The notes below the pieces were generated by a model. It did no database searches, had not been told where the DNA came from, and was given only the letters and a program-made list of their open reading frames with translations. The translations under genes were made by a program, and so were the position numbers. Shown here in pieces: positions 1 to 5,141 of a DNA stretch of 7,068 bases (the first letter of the stretch is position 1; each line of letters starts with the position of its first letter). The stretch is from Oscillospiraceae bacterium. GTDB taxonomy: Bacteria > Bacillota > Clostridia > Oscillospirales > Acutalibacteraceae. The stretch covers positions 1 through 7,068 of the forward strand of contig JAQXHW010000171.1 of NCBI GenBank assembly GCA_029007475.1. Direction: 5' to 3'.

Positions 1-159
1 ACCTCCTCTTCTACCGTTCTTGAAACCAGAGATTTTTCTGAGGATAACCGGTTTGATTTTATTATGGACTATGAAGATTTATATAATAATATTAAAGTAA
101 ATGTTACCGTAAGGGATGCCGACGGCAACACCGTAACCGAATCGGTCAGCGTATATTAA
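1..159 (+). CDS. C-terminal end of an unidentified, probably extracellular beta-sandwich protein (5' truncated)
   Basis: Frame 1 is open from the window edge to a TAA at 157-159, giving 52 residues with no start codon in the window. The tail runs from TSSSTVLETRDFSED through an acidic/aromatic stretch to VTVRDADGNTVTESVSVY. A final strand of the type V-x-V-x-V-x-D-x-x-G-N is typical of Ig-like, PKD or Y_Y_Y-type beta-sandwich modules at the end of secreted or cell-surface Firmicutes proteins. That assignment is by pattern only. The Asn- and Asp-rich composition and absence of Cys fit an exported protein. A strong hairpin terminator follows 16 nt after the stop, which supports a genuine gene end. 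The upstream domains, and so the function, cannot be known from here. Confidence 0.75.
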   Translation, partial: TSSSTVLETRDFSEDNRFDFIMDYEDLYNNIKVNVTVRDADGNTVTESVSVY

Positions 160-175
160 AGCAGAAACAAAAGTT

Positions 176-210
176 AAAGCACACCTTCTTGGTCGGAGGT
201 GTGCTTTTTT
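176..210 (+). terminator. Rho-independent terminator, probably shared by the two convergent genes
   Basis: An 11-bp perfect stem (176-186 with 197-207; arm AAAGCACACCT) encloses a 10-nt loop and runs into TTTTTT (205-210) on the plus strand. It terminates the gene ending at 159. On the minus strand the same stem is followed by TTTAACTTTT, a weaker but usable U-rich tail, so it may also serve the gene ending at 267. Confidence 0.92.
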
Positions 211-227
211 ATAGGGAAGGAGTTATT

Positions 228-251
228 ATGTTTGGTACAATAGAGCAGTAG
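228..251 (+). other. Seven-codon mini-ORF behind a strong ribosome binding site; possible gene remnant
   Basis: GGGAAGGAG (214-222) lies 5 nt before an ATG at 228. The frame reads MFGTIEQ and stops with TAG at 249-251. The ribosome binding site is better than those of several real genes here, yet the product is only 7 residues and no promoter fits between the terminator ending at 210 and this start. It could be the surviving head of a deleted gene, or chance. It lies in the gap between two convergent genes. No function is proposed. Confidence 0.2.
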
Positions 252-266
252 GTAAAGGGTTAGAAG

Positions 267-677
267 TTATATTCTGATATTTGTTTCGAAAATCTTTCCG
301 CATTTCGGACAGCGTACGTTGTGCTTACCTTTTTTGCGCTTAACCCTCAGTTTTGCTTTACAGTTTTTGCATTTAATGTAGCGGTGAGTTTTGATATCTC
401 TTATCTTGTTTTTCTGTCTTACGAAAAAAGCTCCCATGCTGTTGGTTATTCTCACGAAAAACATATTTTCTCGCTGTCTTTGGTAGACGTTCCTTGAGAG
501 CATTCTGAAAATAATATAGCCGAGTATAAGCCACTCGATAATATAGATAATAAGCGAGTGAACAAAGATGTTGGCGATAACCAAGGCTGTATATACGAAA
601 AAGCTGATAAGGCAAAGGCGGTCGTAGCCGTTTCTTCCTGCCATAAAACGTTGGAGCTTATCGAAAAATCCGTTCAT
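267..677 (-). CDS. Small membrane protein with C-terminal zinc ribbon
   Basis: 136 residues. Residues about 21-39 and 42-60 are two hydrophobic segments separated by a very short turn, so a helical hairpin in the membrane is likely. A basic linker follows (about 62-102). The C-terminus is a zinc ribbon with C103-x2-C106 and C123-P-K-C126-G, between which sits a Lys/Arg-rich loop. The four-Cys arrangement indicates structural Zn2+ binding on the cytoplasmic side, given the flanking positive charge. Similar TM-plus-zinc-ribbon proteins are common uncharacterised genes in Clostridia, so no role is assigned. The start is ATG at 675-677 with GAGGGG (683-688) 5 nt upstream and an extended -10 box further up. 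It is monocistronic and ends convergently with the gene to its left. Confidence 0.85.
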   Translation of the reverse strand: MNGFFDKLQRFMAGRNGYDRLCLISFFVYTALVIANIFVHSLIIYIIEWLILGYIIFRMLSRNVYQRQRENMFFVRITNSMGAFFVRQKNKIRDIKTHRYIKCKNCKAKLRVKRKKGKHNVRCPKCGKIFETNIRI

Positions 678-707
678 GTAATCCCCTCGTAAAATTCTTT
701 AGTACAT

Positions 708-716
708 ATTATATCA
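708..716 (-). promoter_or_regulatory. Extended -10 promoter of the zinc-ribbon membrane protein gene
   Basis: Read on the minus strand, TGATATAAT gives a perfect TATAAT (708-713) with the TGn extension (714-716). No good -35 hexamer lies 16-18 nt upstream (best match TTTTAT at 731-736), which fits an extended -10 promoter that does not need one. The start codon is about 30 nt downstream. Confidence 0.65.
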
Positions 717-783
717 CCAAATTATAACGAATAAAACAGAATTCGGTAAACAAAGTGTTAACACGGAGAATTAACATAAGGGC

Positions 784-821
784 AAAAAAGCACGCTGTCT
801 ACTTTTAGAACAGCGTGCTTT
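784..821 (-). terminator. Rho-independent terminator of the 71-residue protein gene
   Basis: A 12-bp perfect stem (787-798 with 810-821; arm AAAGCACGCTGT) has an 11-nt loop. On the minus strand it is followed by a run of T residues (complement of 784-789). It starts 8 nt after the stop codon at 830. The arm resembles that of the terminator at 176-210 (AAAGCAC start), probably coincidentally. Confidence 0.92.
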
Positions 822-829
822 GCGTTTGA

Positions 830-1045
830 TTATTCGGCTTTGTTTTCCTCAACAACGGTAGCTTCGACCTCGGTGGGAGCAGCAGAGGCTTTTTCCTCCT
901 CATTTGCCCATTCTGCGGCGGAGTTTACCCCTTTGGCTACGGTATTGACTACGGTTTTGCCGAGGGTTGCACCCACCTGGCCGATTTCCTTACCAACCTG
1001 ACCGAAGCCTTTTCCGACTTTTTTCCATTCATCCCTAAGTGACAT
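830..1045 (-). CDS. 71-residue hypothetical protein with Gly-periodic amphipathic helix
   Basis: Not recognised as a named family. The N-terminal half (about residues 8-45) is basic with regularly spaced glycines, including the near-repeat GQVGKEI/GQVGATL followed by GKTVVNTVAKG. This would form a helix with a Gly/small-residue face, suited to helix packing or membrane-surface contact. The C-terminal third is acidic and Glu/Ala-rich (EEEKASAAPTEVEATVVEENKAE), probably disordered. It has no signal peptide, TM segment or Cys. The start ATG (1043-1045) has a perfect AAGGAGG (1053-1059) 7 nt upstream, the stop is TAA, and it has its own promoter and terminator. It is therefore expressed as a single gene and is likely real. 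Short proteins of this style occur widely in Firmicutes without known function. Confidence 0.85.
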   Translation of the reverse strand: MSLRDEWKKVGKGFGQVGKEIGQVGATLGKTVVNTVAKGVNSAAEWANEEEKASAAPTEVEATVVEENKAE

Positions 1046-1078
1046 ATATATTCCTCCTTGGACTAATATTCTAATCTA

Positions 1079-1107
1079 TATATACACTATCCAAATAAAA
1101 AATACAA
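1079..1107 (-). promoter_or_regulatory. Promoter of the 71-residue protein gene
   Basis: On the minus strand TTGTAT (-35, 1102-1107) is separated by 17 nt from TATATA (-10, 1079-1084). The start codon lies about 34 nt downstream of the -10 box, with AAGGAGG in between. Confidence 0.6.
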
Positions 1108-1219
1108 GTGGAAACATAAAATTTTTTGAGGTGCAACCGTAGGTTTCTGCTTTTGCAAGGCTCAGTTGTAAGATTAGCCCGATTAGATAAATTGCGTGAG
1201 GTTAGTTTGCGGCCGACTT

Positions 1220-2170
1220 TCAGCTAGTTTCCAGTTCATCGTAGCACTCTGTGAGTAAATCGCAGGATACATGGAGCTTTTCTGTTTCTTCCTTTGTTAA
1301 GGAAAGCTCAACGGTGCGCTCAACACCCTTCCTGCCTACTATACAGGGACTTCCCACATAAACTCCCTTTCTGCCGTATTCACCGTTTAGCAGGGAGCAA
1401 ACGGTGAGAACGCTCTGCTCATCTCTGAGGATTGCTCTCACAATTCTGCTTATGGCAATTCCTATTCCGTAGTAGGTGGCGCCCTTTGCTTTAATTATCA
1501 TCTGGGCTGCGTCCCTTACCTCTGAGGAAATCTTTTGTAAATCTACCCAGTTGAAGCGGTCTGAGTTGGTTTCTATTACCTTCTCAATGGGTTTTGTTGC
1601 GATGAGAGCCTGTGACCAAGGGGTAAATTCGCTGTCCCCATGCTCGCCCATAACGTAAGCATGAACATTTCGAGGGTCAACGCTGAAGTATTTGCCCAAA
1701 AGATAGCGAAGACGGGCGGTGTCCAGGGTTGTGCCTGTGCCGAAAACCCGCTCAGGGGGAAGCTTTGAAAGCTCAAGGCTTACCCTTGTCATAATATCAA
1801 CGGGATTGGTAGCAACTAAGATTATGCCGCTGAAGCCGCTCTCCATAAGAGGAGAGATTACAGTCTTAAAGACCTCGGCATTTCGGCTTAGAAGTGAAAG
1901 CCTTGACTCACCGGGCTTTTGGTTTACTCCTGCGCAGATAACGGCTATGTCCGCGTCCTTGCACTCCGTATAGTCGCCTGCGCTTATTTTCATGGAGGAG
2001 TGGGAAAAGCTAAGTCCGTGATTGAGGTCCATGGCTTCACCCTGAGCCTTTTGCTTATTTATGTCTATTATTACAAGCTCGTCGCATAAGTTTTGGTTTA
2101 GTGCGCTGTACGCGAAGCTCATACCTACCATTCCTGCCCCGATAAGAACTATCTTTTTACTGTTATTCAT
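1220..2170 (-). CDS. ldh: L-lactate dehydrogenase (NAD-dependent)
   Basis: Reduces pyruvate to L-lactate with NADH in the cytoplasm, regenerating NAD+ in fermentation. The length of 316 residues is normal for the family. The Rossmann motif GAGMVG is at residues 11-16, and D36 at the end of strand 2 selects NAD over NADP. The substrate loop contains Q83, where malate dehydrogenases have Arg, so LDH rather than MDH is called. R89 is the mobile-loop arginine. The TNPVD motif is at 119-123, D148 and R151 form the catalytic and carboxylate-binding pair, and GEHGDSE places the catalytic H175. It is the last gene of the mgtE-lipase-ldh cluster, 27 nt after the lipase stop. Its ribosome binding site GAGGTG (2176-2181) is 5 nt from the ATG and is buried in a hairpin. 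It ends with TGA. No clear terminator follows. Confidence 0.95.
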   Translation of the reverse strand: MNNSKKIVLIGAGMVGMSFAYSALNQNLCDELVIIDINKQKAQGEAMDLNHGLSFSHSSMKISAGDYTECKDADIAVICAGVNQKPGESRLSLLSRNAEVFKTVISPLMESGFSGIILVATNPVDIMTRVSLELSKLPPERVFGTGTTLDTARLRYLLGKYFSVDPRNVHAYVMGEHGDSEFTPWSQALIATKPIEKVIETNSDRFNWVDLQKISSEVRDAAQMIIKAKGATYYGIGIAISRIVRAILRDEQSVLTVCSLLNGEYGRKGVYVGSPCIVGRKGVERTVELSLTKEETEKLHVSCDLLTECYDELETS

Positions 2171-2212
2171 AAAAACACCTCGCCTAAAGTATTTGCTTTA
2201 TGAGGTGATTTT
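2171..2212 (-). promoter_or_regulatory. Hairpin hiding the ldh ribosome binding site and overlapping the lipase stop codon (possible attenuator)
   Basis: In the minus-strand RNA, CACCTC (2207-2202) pairs with GAGGTG (2181-2176), which is the ldh ribosome binding site. Inside this, UAAAG (2200-2196) pairs with CUUUA (2189-2185), leaving a 1x3 internal loop and a 6-nt apical loop. Outside, AAAA (2212-2209) can pair with UUUU (2174-2171) across one U-U mismatch. The first three bases of the inner arm are the lipase UAA stop. The 3' arm is followed by UUUUU and then the ldh AUG, so the element looks both like a translational block relieved by ribosomes finishing the lipase and like a partial intrinsic terminator. 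The structure is seen in the sequence; the role is inferred. Confidence 0.6.
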
Positions 2213-3376
2213 ATCCAAGAAGTAGCTTTCATCAAGTACAAGGAGCCACGAAAGATAGGTTTCAAAAGCGTGACCGCTGTTTATGGTACTTTTTGTAAGG
2301 TCGAAGCTGTCCTCGGGGGTGTCGAAGCACATACCCTTTATGAGAAAGTCGGTCATTGGCGCAAGGTCTTTGCTTTGTAGGCTTGAGAGAATGAAAAAAC
2401 CTCCCGAAACAGGGTTTTCTCCCGACAAAAGCGAAGCAATCTTCTCAAGGTAGCCGTAGAGAGTGAGGTCACCCATGGGAGTGTTAATAACTCTGCCGTA
2501 CGCCTCCTCTACCGTAGGAGCGAGGCTGCTTGCGTGATTGGTAAATTCCTCAATCTCCTTGTGACCTCTCTCGTAGCCTATGTGGGGATAGCCTGTGAGC
2601 GCTTTGAATTTTTGCTCCATGGCATCGTAGGCTTCTGGTTTTTCGCTTTTTTCGGGGAGATTAATTATTCGTCCGTACTTAGTGTAGCCCCAGCTTTCAA
2701 GGGGGATAAAGCATACAAAGTCCTCCGGGTTTTGAATGTTGTAGATTGAGTTGTACCTTTGGTTGTTTGCCTCAAAGTCGCGTGTGGTATTGGGTGAGGC
2801 AAAGGTGTAGGCAGTAACCTGAGAGAAGGAGCCTGAATCAATAAGCTCTTTTGCCATGAGGTTTGCAACCGCACCGCCTCGTGAGTGACCTGTCAGGGTG
2901 ATATCTATGTCCTTTTTGCTGAGGCTTTGGGAGTTGATGTAGTCTTCAAGGACGTTTTGAGCAAATAAAGCGGCACTTAAAAAGCCTGCGTGGGTTTCAC
3001 CTGTGCCAATGTGGAAATTGGAGTACCACTCAGCCCCCTCGGAAGCTCTGACAGCTACCAATATTTCGTTTTCTCTGCGGGCTATTCCTAAAGCGATACC
3101 GCTTCCTATTGCTCCCGTCTGGGGATTTTCGGCGTAATTCATATTCTCATATCCGCTCTCTGCGAGCAGAGCTTCAAGGACATTTGGATAGGCGGCAAAA
3201 AGACAGAAATATTCAAGCCTTTGTGCTTTCTCAAGAGAAAAGGGAGCGCTTTCGGTTTTGCTTACCGCCATAGCGGAAACGGAAGTGGGAGAGGGGGAAA
3301 AAGCCTGAAAAAAAACACCGCAAAGGCTTAAAATAAGAGCCGTTGCGGTAAGAGAAATTATTTTTGTTTTCTTCAA
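2198..3376 (-). CDS. Secreted class-3 (fungal-lipase-like) alpha/beta hydrolase, TTG start
   Basis: Predicted exported serine hydrolase acting on ester lipids; the substrate is unknown. Residues 1-37 form a Sec signal peptide (KKTK, then a long hydrophobic core, then S-V-S-A-M-A cleavage region). Class-3 lipase features follow: T-H-A-G-F-L (128-133), the nucleophile elbow G163-H-S165-R-G-G, F-A-S-P-N (192-196), N-P-E-D219-F-V-C-F-I-P with the acid D219, and a C-terminal G-H369-A-F-E-T-Y-L segment with the likely catalytic His. The frame is open up to 3574, but that extension lies inside mgtE. I choose TTG at 3374-3376 because GAGAAGG (3385-3391) sits 8 nt upstream and the signal peptide begins there, giving 392 residues. 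The gene starts 13 nt after the mgtE stop, and its ribosome binding site overlaps that stop, so coupling is likely. The lipobox around C19 (L-S-L-C) is poor, so a lipoprotein is not favoured. Confidence 0.88.
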   Translation of the reverse strand: MKKTKIISLTATALILSLCGVFFQAFSPSPTSVSAMAVSKTESAPFSLEKAQRLEYFCLFAAYPNVLEALLAESGYENMNYAENPQTGAIGSGIALGIARRENEILVAVRASEGAEWYSNFHIGTGETHAGFLSAALFAQNVLEDYINSQSLSKKDIDITLTGHSRGGAVANLMAKELIDSGSFSQVTAYTFASPNTTRDFEANNQRYNSIYNIQNPEDFVCFIPLESWGYTKYGRIINLPEKSEKPEAYDAMEQKFKALTGYPHIGYERGHKEIEEFTNHASSLAPTVEEAYGRVINTPMGDLTLYGYLEKIASLLSGENPVSGGFFILSSLQSKDLAPMTDFLIKGMCFDTPEDSFDLTKSTINSGHAFETYLSWLLVLDESYFLDKITS

Positions 3377-3389
3377 ATTGACGACCTTC

Positions 3390-4772
3390 TCATATATGGA
3401 GTATTGCTGTAGCGATGAAGAAATAAACCAGCAGAGAAACAGCGTCAACAATTGTTGTAATAAAGGGAGAAGCCATGACCGCAGGGTCAAGGTGGAGCTT
3501 CTTTGCAACCATGGGAAGCGTACAGCCGATGAATTTTGCCACAAAAACCGTAACCACAAGGGTAAGGCTGACAACGAGAGAAACAGGTACTGCTTGCTCC
3601 GGTTTAAGATGTCCTAACAATAAATAGTCCACAAGGAGCATTTTGACAAAATTAACCACGGCGAGAGTAATTCCGCAGATTAGGGAAACTCTGCACTCCT
3701 TAAAGATGACATAGAAGATATCCTTAAACTCGATTTCATCAAGGGAGAGGCTTCGTATTATGGTAACTGATGCCTGGCTGCCTGCGTTACCGCCTGTACC
3801 CATGAGCATGGGAATAAATGCGGTAAGGGCAATAACTGCTGCAAGCCTTTCTTCAAAGCTTGAGATTATTATGCCCGTGAAGGTAGCAGATATCATAAGA
3901 AGTAATAACCAAGGAATTCTATGCCGCCAAGTCTCGAAAACACCTGTTTTAGTATAGGGCTTGTCGGTGGTTGCGATAGCCGCCATTTTCTGAATATCCT
4001 CGGTGGTTTCCTCAACAAGAACGTCAACCGCGTCGTCAACGGTGACGATACCCACAAGTCGGCCCTCGGTATCAACAACGGGAACAGCTAAAAAGTCATA
4101 ATTGCTTACGGTTTGAGCAACTAATTCCTGGTCATCAAGAGTACCTACGGAAATTACGTTGGTTTCCATTAAATTTTCAACAAGCTCGTCTTCCTCTGCA
4201 AGAAGGAGAGTTTTAATGGTTATAATACCGATTAGCTTGCCATTATTCTGAACAACGTAGCAGGTGTAGATGGTCTCCTTATCAACACCTGTTCGGCGGA
4301 TTCTCTTAATGGCTTCCTCAACGGTCATTGAGGGTCTAAGGTAAACAAACTCCGTGGTCATAATTGAGCCCGCGCTTGAATCGGGATATTTTAGGAGTCC
4401 GTTTATGTCTTTTCTTGCCTCCGGAGAAGCCTGTCGCAAAATTCGTTTTACAACATTTGCAGGCATTTCCTCAATAATATCCGCAGCATCGTCGGCTGAA
4501 AGCTCGTCAACGATTTCTTTAAGCTCGGAGTCGGAAAAGCCTTTGATGAGAAACTCCTGAGTGTCCTCGTCCATTTCAACGAAAACATCAGCCGCAAGCT
4601 CCTTTGGGAGCATACGGAAGAGAAGGGGGATTTTAGAGTCGTGCATATCCTCAAAGAGCATGGCTATGTCGTAAGCATTCATAGTGCTCAGGATATCACG
4701 GAGAGTTTTGTACTTCTTTTCTGCAAGAAGCTTGTCGATAGTCACATCGACGGTGATAATATTCCTTTCCAT
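3390..4772 (-). CDS. mgtE: Magnesium transporter/channel MgtE
   Basis: Mg2+-gated Mg2+ channel of the cytoplasmic membrane. The 460 residues are full length. Order of domains: an acidic superhelical MgtE N domain (about 1-130, many D/E such as MDEDTQEF and LSADDAADIIEEMP), a CBS pair (about 137-195 and 200-255), a connecting plug helix (about 256-280) and five TM helices (about 285-460). The pore signature P-M-L-M-G-T-G-G-N-A-G-S-Q-A is at 321-334, and the TM5 aspartate that coordinates Mg2+ in Thermus MgtE corresponds to D443. The start ATG at 4770-4772 has AGGAGG (4780-4785) 7 nt upstream. It is the first gene of the cluster with the lipase and ldh. It is preceded by a leader of about 265 nt with strong secondary structure and a short ORF, so Mg2+- or translation-dependent control is plausible. 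It ends with TGA. Confidence 0.97.
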   Translation of the reverse strand: MERNIITVDVTIDKLLAEKKYKTLRDILSTMNAYDIAMLFEDMHDSKIPLLFRMLPKELAADVFVEMDEDTQEFLIKGFSDSELKEIVDELSADDAADIIEEMPANVVKRILRQASPEARKDINGLLKYPDSSAGSIMTTEFVYLRPSMTVEEAIKRIRRTGVDKETIYTCYVVQNNGKLIGIITIKTLLLAEEDELVENLMETNVISVGTLDDQELVAQTVSNYDFLAVPVVDTEGRLVGIVTVDDAVDVLVEETTEDIQKMAAIATTDKPYTKTGVFETWRHRIPWLLLLMISATFTGIIISSFEERLAAVIALTAFIPMLMGTGGNAGSQASVTIIRSLSLDEIEFKDIFYVIFKECRVSLICGITLAVVNFVKMLLVDYLLLGHLKPEQAVPVSLVVSLTLVVTVFVAKFIGCTLPMVAKKLHLDPAVMASPFITTIVDAVSLLVYFFIATAILHI

Positions 4773-4793
4773 AGTCTTTCCTCCTAAAGTGTG

Positions 4794-4835
4794 GGCAGAT
4801 AAGAGTTTTCTTAAAACTGCCTGTTTTTGATAGGC
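4794..4835 (-). promoter_or_regulatory. Mutually exclusive small hairpins just upstream of the mgtE ribosome binding site
   Basis: In the RNA, GGCAG (4821-4817) can pair with CUGCC (4798-4794). Part of the same segment (AGGC, 4822-4819) can instead pair with GCCU (4835-4832), and AGUUUU (4818-4813) can pair with AAAACU (4809-4804). The three pairings compete for the same bases, 8-35 nt before AGGAGG. None has a U tail, so none is a terminator. A switching role is inference. Confidence 0.35.
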
Positions 4836-4844
4836 GGAAGCAAA

Positions 4845-4955
4845 GACGATGTTCTCGGGAATTTTTATTATTTACGCAAAAGCCCAAGACGCAACGGGTA
4901 GAATTTGGCTGCCTGCTGCGAATGAAAAATAAAAACTTCGCCCGGGAACATTGCC
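4845..4955 (-). ncRNA. Structured 5' leader RNA of mgtE (candidate cis-regulatory element)
   Basis: A 15-position helix joins 4955-4941 (5' arm beginning GGCAAUGUUC) to 4859-4845, with 13 pairs (one G-U) and two A-C mismatches. It continues, past a small bulge at 4940-4938, through A-U and G-U pairs into a perfect 8-bp UUUUUAUU/AAUAAAAA helix (4935-4928 with 4869-4862). Inside lies a 6-bp CGCAGC/GUUGCG hairpin (4920-4915 with 4895-4890). This gives about 23 pairs in one nearly continuous stem, far more than expected by chance in 110 nt. It lies wholly within the transcript between the mgtE promoter and the mgtE start. The conserved GUUAGGUGAGGCUCC core of the M-box (ykoK) Mg2+ riboswitch is absent, and I recognise no other riboswitch class. 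Confidence 0.5.
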
Positions 4956-4976
4956 GGTACTACCTCCTGCGTCCAT
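4872..4976 (-). CDS. 34-codon candidate leader peptide upstream of mgtE
   Basis: ATG (4974-4976) follows AGAGGTGA, whose GAGGTG core is 7 nt upstream. The frame runs 34 codons to TAA (4872-4874). The product begins MDAGGSTGNVPGRSFYF, continues SFAAGSQ and ends ILPVASWAFA. It has no charge after residue 13 and is hydrophobic toward the C-terminus. It ends 99 nt before the mgtE ATG and overlaps the leader helices, the stop codon lying inside the main stem. A leader peptide whose translation remodels the RNA, as with MgtL in enterobacteria, is one reading. The other is that the ORF is incidental to a conserved RNA structure. The sequence alone does not decide between them. Confidence 0.4.
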   Translation of the reverse strand: MDAGGSTGNVPGRSFYFSFAAGSQILPVASWAFA

Positions 4977-5047
4977 TAACTTTCACCTCTTTTAATCATG
5001 ATTGTGTTAAGAAAAACGGATTTTATTCCATTATATTCTTAAATATA

Positions 5048-5076
5048 ATTTTAACCCAAATAAAAAAGCCTGTCAA
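5048..5076 (-). promoter_or_regulatory. Promoter of the mgtE-lipase-ldh transcript
   Basis: On the minus strand a perfect TTGACA (-35, 5071-5076) is followed after 17 nt by TAAAAT (-10, 5048-5053). The expected start near 5041 gives a leader of about 265-270 nt. A second perfect TATAAT lies at 5030-5035 but has only TGGGTT at the -35 spacing, so it is a weaker alternative. The promoter begins 15 nt beyond the serA terminator hairpin, so mgtE is separated from ser transcription. Confidence 0.75.
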
Positions 5077-5090
5077 GAAAAATCCAAAGA

Positions 5091-5122
5091 AAAAACTGCG
5101 ACGGATAAAAAACCGTCGCAGT
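5091..5122 (-). terminator. Rho-independent terminator of the serC-serA operon
   Basis: A perfect 10-bp GC-rich stem (5095-5104 with 5113-5122; arm ACTGCGACGG on the minus strand) with an 8-nt loop is followed on the minus strand by TTTTTCTTT. It begins 19 nt after the serA stop. Confidence 0.95.
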
Positions 5123-5141
5123 AAGTTTATTTTTGGAAAAA

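Noticed and set aside
1108..1219. Terminator for ldh in the gap before the 71-residue gene
   Set aside because: Only 4-bp stems without a following U tract are present; no credible terminator was found.
3320..3325. Lipoprotein cleavage box at C19 of the lipase
   Set aside because: The residue before the Cys is Leu rather than Gly, Ala or Ser, and a signal peptidase I site around VSAMA fits better.
3377..3574. N-terminal extension of the lipase inside mgtE
   Set aside because: It is an alternative frame of the mgtE TM region; its hydrophobic, Leu/Ser-rich residues are a by-product of that overlap and it would bury the signal peptide.
4696..4887. 63-codon minus-strand frame running from the leader into mgtE
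   Set aside because: It overlaps the mgtE start in another frame, lacks a ribosome binding site, and its basic Arg/Lys/Ser-rich sequence shows no family features.
4928..4968. T-box-like segment (GGUAGUACCGG followed by a U-rich stretch)
   Set aside because: It only loosely resembles the T-box antiterminator sequence, the U-rich part is not preceded by a stable terminator stem, and only about 75 nt separate it from the predicted transcription start, too little for a stem I.
4786..5047. M-box (ykoK) Mg2+ riboswitch upstream of mgtE
   Set aside because: Expected from family context, but the conserved GUUAGGUGAGGCUCC segment and the ACGCUGC-type core are not present on the minus strand.
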